Origin: Trujillonella endophytica
GTDB lineage: Bacteria; Actinomycetota; Actinomycetes; Mycobacteriales; Geodermatophilaceae
DNA: 64,000 nucleotides
Assembly: GCF_900110555.1 (NCBI RefSeq)
Contig: NZ_FOEE01000001.1
Span: 310,001-374,000, forward strand
Direction of reading: 5' to 3'
Shown here: positions 25,619 to 32,048 of the stretch, one piece after another
Numbering within the stretch: the stretch's first letter is position 1
How the letters are laid out: each line of letters opens with the position of its first letter
Notes under the pieces: generated by a model
Told to the model about the DNA's origin: nothing
Databases searched by the model: none
The model's input: only the letters and a program-made list of their open reading frames with translations
Position numbers and translations under genes: made by a program

Positions 25619-26463
25619 GCGCCGGCGAGGCGCCCGCACGGCCGACGCTCGACGGTCTCCTGGCGGTGCTCCGGCTGGAGCGCGAGGGGGAGGGCCGGTA
25701 CACCGCCTCCTGCCTGGCCACCGAGGGGCCGGTCGTCCCGGGCGCGCAGATGATCGCCCAGGCGATCGTGGCCGCCACCGCGGAGGCCCAGGGCAAGCGC
25801 GTGACGTCGATCCACTCGAACTTCGCCCGCACCGGGCGCGCCGACCAGCCGGTGACGCTGGAGGTCGATAAGTTCCACGAGGGTCGCTCCCTGGCGTCGA
25901 TCACCGTGACGGTCACCCAGGGCGAGCGGCGGCTGGCCCGCTCCCTAGTACTCCTCGGTGCTGACGAGGCCGACGTGATCCGGCACGACAGTGAGCCGCC
26001 GGCCACGGGGGGCCCGGACGCCTCCGCGGCGCAGGACAGCCACCTGGAGGGTCACGAGCAGCGGACCGTGGGCGCCGTCGACGTGTTCGACCCCGCCCTC
26101 GTCGGCCCGCCGGAGTTGCAGTACTGGTCGCGCTGGGCCACCGACCGTACGGAGCGCGACGTGGCCCAGGCGCTGCTGACGTGGGCGAGCACCAACTCGT
26201 TCATCGGCACGGCGATGCGGCCGCACGAGGGCGTCGGGCTCTCCCGGGCGCACCGCAACCTGTCGACCGGGGTGCTCAGCCACGCGCTGTTCTTCCACGA
26301 CGACTTCGCCGCGGGGGAGTGGCTGCTGTACTCGCTGCGCAGCACCTTCACCGGCGGCGGTCGCGCCTTCGGCGTCGGCGAGGTCTTCACCGAGGACGGC
26401 CGGCTCGTGGCCACCTGCACCCAGGAGTCGATGATCCGGCCCATGACGGGCGGGGCCCTCTGA
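25615..26463 (+). CDS. TesB-like acyl-CoA thioesterase family protein
   Basis: A 282-residue double-hotdog protein. The first hotdog includes G-A-Q-M-I-A-Q-A-I-V-A-A-T and S-I-H-S-N-F-A-R-T-G; the second ends with W-L-L-Y-S-L-R-S-T-F-T-G-G-G-R-A-F-G-V-G-E-V-F-T-E-D-G-R-L-V-A-T-C-T-Q-E, as in TesB. The position of the catalytic Asp of E. coli TesB (in S-L-D-H) seems to be Ser here (V-L-S-H-A-L-F-F-H), while the Thr and Gln equivalents look preserved; this is an alignment by eye. The start GTG 25615 overlaps the crotonase stop. It may release a free acid from CoA at the end of the catabolic pathway. Confidence 0.78.
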   Translation: MSAGEAPARPTLDGLLAVLRLEREGEGRYTASCLATEGPVVPGAQMIAQAIVAATAEAQGKRVTSIHSNFARTGRADQPVTLEVDKFHEGRSLASITVTVTQGERRLARSLVLLGADEADVIRHDSEPPATGGPDASAAQDSHLEGHEQRTVGAVDVFDPALVGPPELQYWSRWATDRTERDVAQALLTWASTNSFIGTAMRPHEGVGLSRAHRNLSTGVLSHALFFHDDFAAGEWLLYSLRSTFTGGGRAFGVGEVFTEDGRLVATCTQESMIRPMTGGAL

Positions 26464-26501
26464 GCCCAGCCGGCGCCGGCTGACGGCCGGTGGAACGACG
26501 C

Positions 26502-26533
26502 GCGGGAGCCTGCCCTCCGGGGCCGGCTCCCGC
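26502..26533 (+). terminator. Hairpin terminator after the thioesterase
   Basis: GCGGGAGCC (26502-26510) pairs perfectly with GGCTCCCGC (26525-26533) over 9 bp with a 14-base loop. The rest of 26464-26741 holds no gene that I can support; it must carry the promoter of the coiled-coil gene. Confidence 0.6.
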
Positions 26534-26741
26534 TGCGCTCTCCGGGGGTGTCGGCGTGATCCGCCCGTGACCTGGCGACCGCGGAGCGTGGCCGGCCGGG
26601 CACGCCCCGCTGGACTACGCCGGTGTCGCCGCGGCCACCGCCTGCGCCGCCGTCGCCGCGCCGTCCGTGTCTGCGAGTGTTCGCCCACGGGGCCGGCGGC
26701 CACCCGCCGACCGGGGGCCACGGGCAACCAGGGGGCGCCGG

Positions 26742-27542
26742 ATGTCGCAGCGGAAGCACCGAGTGGACGACGCCGGTCGTGCCGGATCCGGCCCGGGCGG
26801 CCTCGACGGCCTGCTGGGCACCGGCCCGGCGTTCCCCGGCGCGCTGCGCGGCTACGACCGGCTCCAGGTGGACAACTACGTGGCCTGGGCGGAGTCCGAG
26901 ATCGCCCTGGCGCGCCGCGAGGTCGACCACCTGCTGAGCCGGTACGCCGGCTGCTCCGCCGACCTGCAGAGCGCCCGGCTCCGCCTCGCCCAGTTCGCCC
27001 GCGACCGGGAGACCGCGCAGGGGCGCGGGGAGGCCGAGGAGGTCCTGGCACGCGCGCGGGCGGAGGCCGAGGCGCTGACTGCCGCCGCCGTCGCACAGGC
27101 GCTGGAGGAGGCCGAGCGCATCGGCGCGGAGGCCCGGACCGAGGCCCAGGCCCGCCTGGAGAAGGTCGAGAACATCCGCGCGGCGGCCGTCGCTGAGCGT
27201 GACACCGCGCGCATCGAGGCGCGCGGGCTGCGCTCCGAGGCCGAGGCGGTCCTCGCCGCCGCGCGGGCGGACGCGGCCGCCCTCCTGGCCGCGGCACGGG
27301 AGCGGCGCTCGGACGAGGACGCCCGGGCCCACCGGGACCGCGAGTCGGCCGAGGCGGCCGCTGCGTCCCGGCTGGCCGGTGTCCAGGTGGAGGTCGACGA
27401 CCTGCGTCGCCAGCGGGACGAGGCCCGGCAGTCGCTGCGCCGCCTCACCGGGCAACTCGAGGAGGCGCTCTCCTCGGTGGCCGCGAGCCTGCCGCCGGAG
27501 CTCCTCGTGCTCTCCGACGACCGGCGGCCCGTCGCCTCCTGA
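26742..27542 (+). CDS. DivIVA-like coiled-coil protein
   Basis: A 266-residue protein: a short flexible start, then F-P-G-A-L-R-G-Y-D-R-L-Q-V-D-N-Y-V-A-W-A-E-S-E-I (~residues 27-50), which matches the N-terminal membrane-targeting motif of DivIVA/Wag31-like proteins (F-x-x-x-x-x-G-Y-D-x-x-Q-V-D), followed by about 190 residues of continuous Ala/Glu/Arg-rich coiled coil and a short tail. Such proteins mark curved membranes and organise polar growth or septation in actinobacteria. ATG 26742 is chosen because the DivIVA motif then lies near the N terminus. Next comes a riboswitch-controlled cell-wall lytic gene, consistent with an envelope role, though the two are probably separately transcribed. 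Confidence 0.8.
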   Translation: MSQRKHRVDDAGRAGSGPGGLDGLLGTGPAFPGALRGYDRLQVDNYVAWAESEIALARREVDHLLSRYAGCSADLQSARLRLAQFARDRETAQGRGEAEEVLARARAEAEALTAAAVAQALEEAERIGAEARTEAQARLEKVENIRAAAVAERDTARIEARGLRSEAEAVLAAARADAAALLAAARERRSDEDARAHRDRESAEAAAASRLAGVQVEVDDLRRQRDEARQSLRRLTGQLEEALSSVAASLPPELLVLSDDRRPVAS

Positions 27543-27644
27543 GCGGCGCCGCGCCGGTGACTCTGCGTGCCCGCGGGCCCGGCCCGGGGGGCGCCGGGGA
27601 CGCGTGGGGCGACGATCGTCACGCAGGGGATTGCCGTTCCGGCA

Positions 27645-27674
27645 TTGTCACGGCTCGGTAACGGCACCTACCGT
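27645..27674 (+). promoter_or_regulatory. SigA-like promoter of the riboswitch transcript
   Basis: TTGTCA (27645-27650) and TACCGT (27669-27674) are separated by 18 bp, a good housekeeping promoter; transcription would start near 27681 and produce a leader of about 420 nt before the transglycosylase gene. Confidence 0.6.
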
Positions 27675-27724
27675 GGCTGAGTCCGGTCGGTCGTCTCCTC
27701 CCCAGCCGGGGAGTTCGGCCGGAC

Positions 27725-27866
27725 GCCGCCGAGTCGCGACCGCCCTGTGCGGGAGCGAGCCGGGGACCCACCGCAGTACTGGGGTGAATCCCGCTCTCCG
27801 AGCCCCGCTCGGAGCCGGGTAGGGCGCCTTCCCTCCCGAACCCGTCAGCTAACTCGGTAGGCGGCA
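27725..27866 (+). promoter_or_regulatory. c-di-AMP riboswitch (ydaO/yuaA type)
   Basis: The sequence contains the hallmark conserved blocks of the ydaO class: GGGGTGAATC at 27781-27790, GGGTAGGGCGCCTTCCCTCC at 27817-27836 and CGAACCCGTCAGCTAACTCGG at 27837-27857 (here split for reading), ending in TAGGCGG. In Streptomyces and relatives this aptamer lies before resuscitation-promoting-factor and other cell-wall hydrolase genes and turns expression off when c-di-AMP is high. The gene downstream, a secreted transglycosylase, fits exactly. Boundaries are approximate because the first helix (P1) was drawn by eye. Confidence 0.88.
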
Positions 27867-27890
27867 ACGGAAGAAACGGAGATTCTCCGC

Positions 27891-27953
27891 ATGCCTCGCC
27901 TCCGGGCTCCCGCGGCCCGCAGGTGCCGTCGGCCGCGCGCTTCGCTCGTCTAG
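27891..27953 (+). CDS. Possible 20-codon leader ORF in the riboswitch 5' region
   Basis: An ATG at 27891, preceded by GGAG at 27878-27881, opens a 20-residue Arg-rich reading frame (MPRLRAPAARRCRRPRASLV) that stops at TAG 27953, between the aptamer and the main gene. It may be a leader peptide that couples translation to the riboswitch expression platform, or chance. A GACGGCGCGCCGTC palindrome at 27985-27998 lies downstream and could belong to the same platform. Confidence 0.25.
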   Translation: MPRLRAPAARRCRRPRASLV

Positions 27954-28097
27954 CCGCGCCGCCCTCGCACCCGCCCCGCCCCGGGACGGCGCGCCGTCGC
28001 GCCCCCGGATCCCCCCGAAGACACACCAGCACCGCCTGCGCCCCCTCGACGAAGGGGTCGCTGCCGCGTGCGCACTCTCACTCGGAGTCCTCCCCGC

Positions 28098-28913
28098 ATG
28101 TCCTCGCACCGCACCGCCCGGTTCCGTCGCGCCAGCTCCCTGCTGGGCGCGCGCCGTCCCGGAGTCCTCCTCGCCGCTGCCGCCGCCGGCGGCATCATGG
28201 TCAGCGTGCTGGCCACCGGCGAGACGCCGGCCTCGGCCGACGCAGCCCCCGTTCCCGAGTCCGTGAGCGTCGCCGAGGCGCTCGGCGTCGACGGCGTGGC
28301 CCCCGCCGCGGCCGGCTCGCCGGACCTCTCCGGGCTCGGCGACCTCGCCGCCACCCGGTCCGAGCGCGGCATCGAGGCCTACGGCGCCGCAGCGGTGCAG
28401 CAGGCCGCCGACCAGGCCGAGTGGGACCGGCTGGCCGCCGAGGCCGCCGCCGCCGAGGCCGCCGCGCGCGCCGCCGCGGAGGCGCAGGCCGCCGCGGAGG
28501 CGCAGGCCGCCGCGGAGGCGCAGGCCGCCGCCCAGGCCCAGGCCGCCGCACAGCGGCCCAGCGCCCCCGCCCCCGCCTCCGCCCCCGCGCCGACGTCGTC
28601 ATCCTCGAACTCCGCCCCGGCCTCGCAGGGGTCGTTCAAGGACTACGCGCTCGCCAAGGTGGGCAGCGCCTCCGAGTTCTCCTGCCTCGAGCGGCTCTGG
28701 GGCCGGGAGAGCGGCTGGAATCCCAACGCGCAGAACCCGACGAGCACTGCGTACGGCATTCCGCAGTTCCTGAACTCCACCTGGGCCAGCACCGGGATCG
28801 CCAAGACCAGCGACGGCTACCGCCAGATCGACGCCGGCCTGATCTACATCGAGAACCGCTACGGCAGCCCCTGCGGCGCGTGGGCGCACTCGCAGTCCAC
28901 CGGCTGGTACTGA
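28098..28913 (+). CDS. Secreted lytic transglycosylase-like protein (aggregation-promoting-factor C-terminal domain)
   Basis: A 271-residue exported protein. An Arg-rich start and hydrophobic core (RRPGVLLAAAAAGGIMVSVLA, ~residues 29-49), ending at A-S-A-D-A, form the signal peptide; then a helical Ala/Glu/Gln-rich segment (~residues 100-155) with repeats, a Pro/Ala/Ser linker, and a lysozyme-like domain from ~175 on. The domain has the motif W-G-R-E-S-G-W-N-P with catalytic Glu204, T-S-T-A-Y-G-I-P-Q-F and W-A-H-S-Q-S-T-G-W-Y. It would cleave peptidoglycan outside the cell. The ATG 28098 is preferred over an in-frame GTG at 28068 because GGAG precedes it. Expression is very probably controlled by the c-di-AMP riboswitch 230 bases upstream. 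Confidence 0.88.
   Translation: MSSHRTARFRRASSLLGARRPGVLLAAAAAGGIMVSVLATGETPASADAAPVPESVSVAEALGVDGVAPAAAGSPDLSGLGDLAATRSERGIEAYGAAAVQQAADQAEWDRLAAEAAAAEAAARAAAEAQAAAEAQAAAEAQAAAQAQAAAQRPSAPAPASAPAPTSSSSNSAPASQGSFKDYALAKVGSASEFSCLERLWGRESGWNPNAQNPTSTAYGIPQFLNSTWASTGIAKTSDGYRQIDAGLIYIENRYGSPCGAWAHSQSTGWY
28470..28541 (+). repeat. 18-bp tandem repeats in the transglycosylase linker
   Basis: Three identical 18-bp units (GCCGCCGCGGAGGCGCAG) at 28470-28523 and a fourth diverged copy to 28541 encode A-A-A-E-A-Q repeats of the helical linker. The identical copies suggest recent expansion, and length is likely to vary between strains. Confidence 0.85.
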
Positions 28914-28979
28914 GGAACGGCCCCGCTGCCCCCCACGCCACGCTCCGCGCGGCGCGGGTCCCTGCAGCGGGGCCGTTCC
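28914..28979 (+). terminator. 16-bp stem terminator after the transglycosylase
   Basis: GGAACGGCCCCGCTGC at 28914-28929 is perfectly complementary to 28964-28979, with a 34-base loop that contains a further small stem (CGCGC). It begins directly after the stop codon. Confidence 0.72.
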
Positions 28980-29013
28980 AGCCGGCGGTGCCGACTGATT
29001 GGCTGACGGCGTG

Positions 29014-29655
29014 ATGACCGCGGTGGTGCCCGCCGGATTCGTCCGTGCGCACACCGCCGTGCGCCGGCCGTCCTCGGTGCCGGAGGTCCGGCTGCACGTG
29101 GCCGACGACGTCGTCGCCCTGTGGGAGGCGATGGAGGGCTCCGCGGGCGGAGCCGGTGACGCCCCGCCGTTCTGGGCGGCGGCGTGGCCGGGCGGGCAGG
29201 CCCTGGCCCGCTTCGTGCTCGACTCCCCGGAGGTCGTCGCGGGGCGGTCGGTCCTCGACCTCGGTGCCGGCAGCGGCCTGGTGGCGATCGCCGCCGCACG
29301 GGCCGGCGCCGCGCGGGTGCTCGCCAGCGACGTCGACCCGTTCAGCCGGACGGCGGTCGCGGTGAACGCCGGCCTCAACGGCGTCGGCGGCGTGAGCGTG
29401 CTGGGCGACGTCCTCGGCCATCCCCTGCCCCCGGTGGACGTCGTCCTGGCCGGCGACGTCTGCTACGACCGCGTCATGACCGAGCGGGTGCTGCCCTTCC
29501 TCGACCGGGCGCGCGATGCCGGCTGCGCGGTCTACATCGGGGATCCCGGCCGGCCCTACCTGCCGCACGAGCGGCTGGTCGAGGCCGCGGTCCACGAGAT
29601 CGCCGAGACCGAGGGGCCGGGTGTGCGCCGGACGACGGTCTGGCGCCTGCCCTGA
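29014..29655 (+). CDS. Class I methyltransferase (PrmA/ETFBKMT-like)
   Basis: A 213-residue methyltransferase. Motif I is L-D-L-G-A-G-S-G-L-V-A-I-A-A-A (~residues 82-96), with the acidic A-S-D-V-D-P-F after it and the V-D-V-V-L-A-G-D-V-C-Y-D motif (~residue 140) in the place of a substrate-binding D/N-P-P-Y-type loop. The F-W-A-A-A-W-P-G-G-Q-A-L element before motif I is characteristic of lysine protein methyltransferases such as ETF-beta KMT. The target is unknown. The start could be ATG 29014 or GTG 29011. Its last 18 codons lie in a 95-bp tandem duplication; the second copy repeats the same coding end and stop after the real stop. Confidence 0.82.
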   Translation: MTAVVPAGFVRAHTAVRRPSSVPEVRLHVADDVVALWEAMEGSAGGAGDAPPFWAAAWPGGQALARFVLDSPEVVAGRSVLDLGAGSGLVAIAAARAGAARVLASDVDPFSRTAVAVNAGLNGVGGVSVLGDVLGHPLPPVDVVLAGDVCYDRVMTERVLPFLDRARDAGCAVYIGDPGRPYLPHERLVEAAVHEIAETEGPGVRRTTVWRLP

Positions 29656-29792
29656 GCCGACTGCCCGCGGCTCGACGCCATGTCGAGATGCTCGACGACG
29701 AGACCGAGGGGCCGGGTGTGCGCCGGACGACGGTCTGGCGCCTGCCCTGAGCCGACTGCCCGCGGCTCGACGCCATGTCGAGATGCTCGACG
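29604..29792 (+). repeat. 95-bp tandem duplication of a gene end plus operator
   Basis: The 94-base stretch 29604-29697 (last codons of the methyltransferase, stop, and a GTCGAG-N3-CTCGAC palindrome) is repeated as 29699-29792 with an offset of 95 bp and no mismatch seen by eye. The second copy leads directly into the ethR promoter. The identity implies a recent event. Effect: two operator copies 95 bp apart, close to nine turns of DNA. Confidence 0.92.
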
Positions 29793-29803
29793 CCGGGTAG
29801 CGT
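29776..29803 (+). promoter_or_regulatory. Promoter of ethR with embedded palindromic operator
   Basis: TGTCGA (29776-29781) and TAGCGT (29798-29803) are spaced by 16 bp and followed by only seven bases before GTG 29811, so the mRNA may be leaderless. A perfect GTCGAG-ATG-CTCGAC palindrome (29777-29791) overlaps the -35 and spacer, an ideal place for autorepression. The upstream copy is at 29682-29696. Confidence 0.62.
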
Positions 29804-29810
29804 CCGCCTC

Positions 29811-30458
29811 GTGAGCGAGGCCCTGACCGATGTTCCCGGGCGCGGTCGGCGTCCCCGCCGTCCCTCGGGCGACGACCGGGAGCGGGCGCTGCTGGCCACC
29901 GCCGAGGCGCTGCTCGAGCAGCGGCCGCTGGACGGCATCTCGGTCGACGACCTGGCGCGGGGCGCCGGGATCTCCCGCTCGACCTTCTACTTCTACTTCG
30001 CCTCCAAGGAGGCGGTCGTCCTCGCCCTGCTCGACCGGGTGGTCGCCGAGGCCCGCGCCGCCCGCACGGCCGCGCTCGCCGGGGCCACCGGGGCGCGGGA
30101 CGCGTGGCGGGCCGCGCTGGTCACCGTGCGCGACACGTTCCGCGAGCACCGGGCGCTGACCGCCGCGGCCACCCAGCTGCTCGCCGCCAGCCCCGAGGTG
30201 CGGTCGCTGTGGTCGGCGGTGATGGAGGACTTCGTGGCCGAGACCGCCGCCGCGATCGACGCCGAGCGCGCCCGGGGCGCCGCCCCGGCCGGGCCGCCGG
30301 CCCGCGACCTCGCCGTGGCCCTCAACTGGATGAACGAGCGCGTCATCCAGGTCTCCGTCTCCGGCGCGGGGCCCGGCCTGGCCGAGGAGGACCTGGTCGA
30401 GGTGCTCCTGGCCATCTGGCTGCGGACCATCTACGGCTCGGACCGGATCGACCGCTGA
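29811..30458 (+). CDS. ethR: EthR-like TetR family repressor
   Basis: A 215-residue TetR regulator that lines up with mycobacterial EthR (216 residues) along its length: R-P-S-G-D-D-R-E-R-A-L-L-A-T-A-E-A-L-L-E-Q-R-P-L (18-40), I-S-V-D-D-L-A-R-G-A-G-I-S-R-S-T-F-Y-F-Y-F-A-S-K-E-A-V (43-69) as the helix-turn-helix, and A-A-A-I-D-A-E-R-A-R-G-A-A-P in the ligand domain. EthR represses the monooxygenase gene ethA by cooperative binding of several dimers. The GTG start fits the family N terminus; the promoter predicts a leaderless mRNA. Unlike in Mycobacterium, where the two are divergent, here ethR and the ethA-like gene are in the same direction, with candidate operators before both. Confidence 0.9.
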   Translation: MSEALTDVPGRGRRPRRPSGDDRERALLATAEALLEQRPLDGISVDDLARGAGISRSTFYFYFASKEAVVLALLDRVVAEARAARTAALAGATGARDAWRAALVTVRDTFREHRALTAAATQLLAASPEVRSLWSAVMEDFVAETAAAIDAERARGAAPAGPPARDLAVALNWMNERVIQVSVSGAGPGLAEEDLVEVLLAIWLRTIYGSDRIDR

Positions 30459-30485
30459 CCCGCGCAACCGATCCGTCGACGCATC

Positions 30486-30510
30486 GTTGAGCTGCTCGAC
30501 ACGGTGTCGA
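30486..30510 (+). promoter_or_regulatory. Overlapping palindromes before the ethA-like gene
   Basis: GTTGAG-CTG-CTCGAC (30486-30500) is the ethR palindrome with one change, and it overlaps TCGACA-CGG-TGTCGA (30496-30510), a perfect second palindrome. Two overlapping dimer sites in 25 bp fit cooperative EthR-type binding. A TTGAGC at 30487-30492 could be a -35 element. Confidence 0.6.
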
Positions 30511-30566
30511 CAGCACCGTCCGCGCGGTGCAGCATGGGAACGGCCACCACGGAGAGCGGGAGCCCG

Positions 30567-32048
30567 ATGACTGCAGAGCACGTCGACGTCCTCATCGTCG
30601 GGGCCGGGCTGTCCGGCATCGGCGCGGCCTGCCACCTGGAGCGGGAGCGGCCGGGCACGACCTACGCCGTCCTCGAGGCGCGCGCGGCGATGGGCGGCAC
30701 CTGGGACTTGTTCCGCTACCCCGGCGTCCGCTCGGACTCGGACATGTTCACCCTGGGCTACGCGTTCCGGCCGTGGACCGATCCGCAGGCCATCGCCGAC
30801 GGCACCTCGATCCGCGACTACATCGAGGAGACGGCCCGCGAGTACGGCGTCGACCGCCGGATCCGCTACCGCTCCCGCGTGCTGTCGGCGCAGTGGTCCT
30901 CGGCCGACGCCCGCTGGACGGTCACCGTCGAGCGCACCGACACCGGCGAGCAGGAGGAGCTGACCTGCTCGTGGCTGTCGGTGTGCTCCGGCTACTACCG
31001 CTACGACGAGGGCTTCACCCCGCGCTTCGAGGGCGCCGAGAGCTTCCGCGGGCAGGTCGTGCACCCGCAGCACTGGCCCGAGGACCTCGACGTCACCGGC
31101 AAGCGCGTGGTCGTGATCGGCAGCGGCGCCACCGCCGTCACCCTGGTCCCGAGCCTCGCCCCGCAGGCCGCGCACGTCACGATGCTGCAGCGGACGCCCA
31201 CCTACGTCGTCGCGCTGCCCGGGCGGGACGCGCTGGCCGAGAAGCTGCGCCGGCGCCTGCCCGAGCGGGTGGTCTACCCGGTGGTCCGCTGGAAGAGCGT
31301 GCTGGTCTCCATGGCGTCCTACCAGCTGTCGCGCCGCCGCCCGGCGCTGATGAAGAAGGTCCTGCGCAAGGCCCAGGAGCGGCAGCTGCCGGCGGGCTTC
31401 GACCTCGACACCCACTTCAGCCCGCCCTACGACCCGTGGGACCAGCGGCTGTGCGTCGTCCCGGACGGCGACCTGTTCCGCGCCCTGCGGTCCGGCTCGG
31501 CCTCGATCGTCACCGACCGCATCGCGCGGTTCGACGAGACCGGGATCCGGCTCGCGTCGGGGGAGCACCTGGCCGCGGACGTGATCGTCACCGCGACCGG
31601 CCTCAACCTGCTGCCGATCGGCGGCATGGCCCTCACCGTGGACGGGAGGCCGGTCGAGCTGTCGGAGACGGTCTCCTACAAGGGGATGATGGTCTCCGGG
31701 GTTCCCAACTTCACGCTCACCATCGGCTACACCAACGCCTCCTGGACGCTGAAGGCCGACCTGGTCGCCCGCCACGTGTGCCGCCTGCTGGAGCACCTGG
31801 AGCGAACCGGCACAGACATCGCGACCCCGCTGGCCCCGGCCGGCCCCGAGCGCGAGCCGTTCCTCGGCCTCAGCTCCGGCTACGTGCAGCGCAGCCTGGA
31901 CCGGCTGCCCAAGCAGGGCGGCCGGGCGCCGTGGAAGCTCCACCAGAACTACATCCTGGACCTGCGGCTGTTCCGCCGCGGACCGGTCGAGGACGAGGGC
32001 ATCCGCTTCTCGAGGCGGCAGCCGGCCCGGCTGCCGGCGGCCGCCTGA
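30567..32048 (+). CDS. ethA: EthA-like FAD-containing Baeyer-Villiger monooxygenase
   Basis: A 493-residue flavoprotein with the FAD loop V-G-A-G-L-S-G (11-17), the Baeyer-Villiger signature F-R-G-Q-V-V-H-P-Q-H-W (160-170), and the NADPH loop I-G-S-G-A-T-A (184-190). G-G-T-W-D-L-F-R-Y-P-G-V-R-S-D-S-D-M (43-60) and the C-terminal half, e.g. K-G-M-M-V-S-G-V-P-N and Y-T-N-A-S-W-T-L-K-A-D-L-V, follow mycobacterial EthA closely. The enzyme inserts oxygen into ketones using NADPH and O2; in mycobacteria it also activates the prodrug ethionamide. ATG 30567 has GGGAG upstream; an in-frame ATG at 30534 is possible. The downstream SDR gene overlaps by one base and could supply or use the ketone. Confidence 0.93.
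   Translation: MTAEHVDVLIVGAGLSGIGAACHLERERPGTTYAVLEARAAMGGTWDLFRYPGVRSDSDMFTLGYAFRPWTDPQAIADGTSIRDYIEETAREYGVDRRIRYRSRVLSAQWSSADARWTVTVERTDTGEQEELTCSWLSVCSGYYRYDEGFTPRFEGAESFRGQVVHPQHWPEDLDVTGKRVVVIGSGATAVTLVPSLAPQAAHVTMLQRTPTYVVALPGRDALAEKLRRRLPERVVYPVVRWKSVLVSMASYQLSRRRPALMKKVLRKAQERQLPAGFDLDTHFSPPYDPWDQRLCVVPDGDLFRALRSGSASIVTDRIARFDETGIRLASGEHLAADVIVTATGLNLLPIGGMALTVDGRPVELSETVSYKGMMVSGVPNFTLTIGYTNASWTLKADLVARHVCRLLEHLERTGTDIATPLAPAGPEREPFLGLSSGYVQRSLDRLPKQGGRAPWKLHQNYILDLRLFRRGPVEDEGIRFSRRQPARLPAAA

Noticed and set aside
29604-29792. The duplicated segment as an insertion-sequence end or attachment site
   Set aside because: No transposase, no terminal inverted repeats and no integrase; it is a simple tandem duplication of local sequence.
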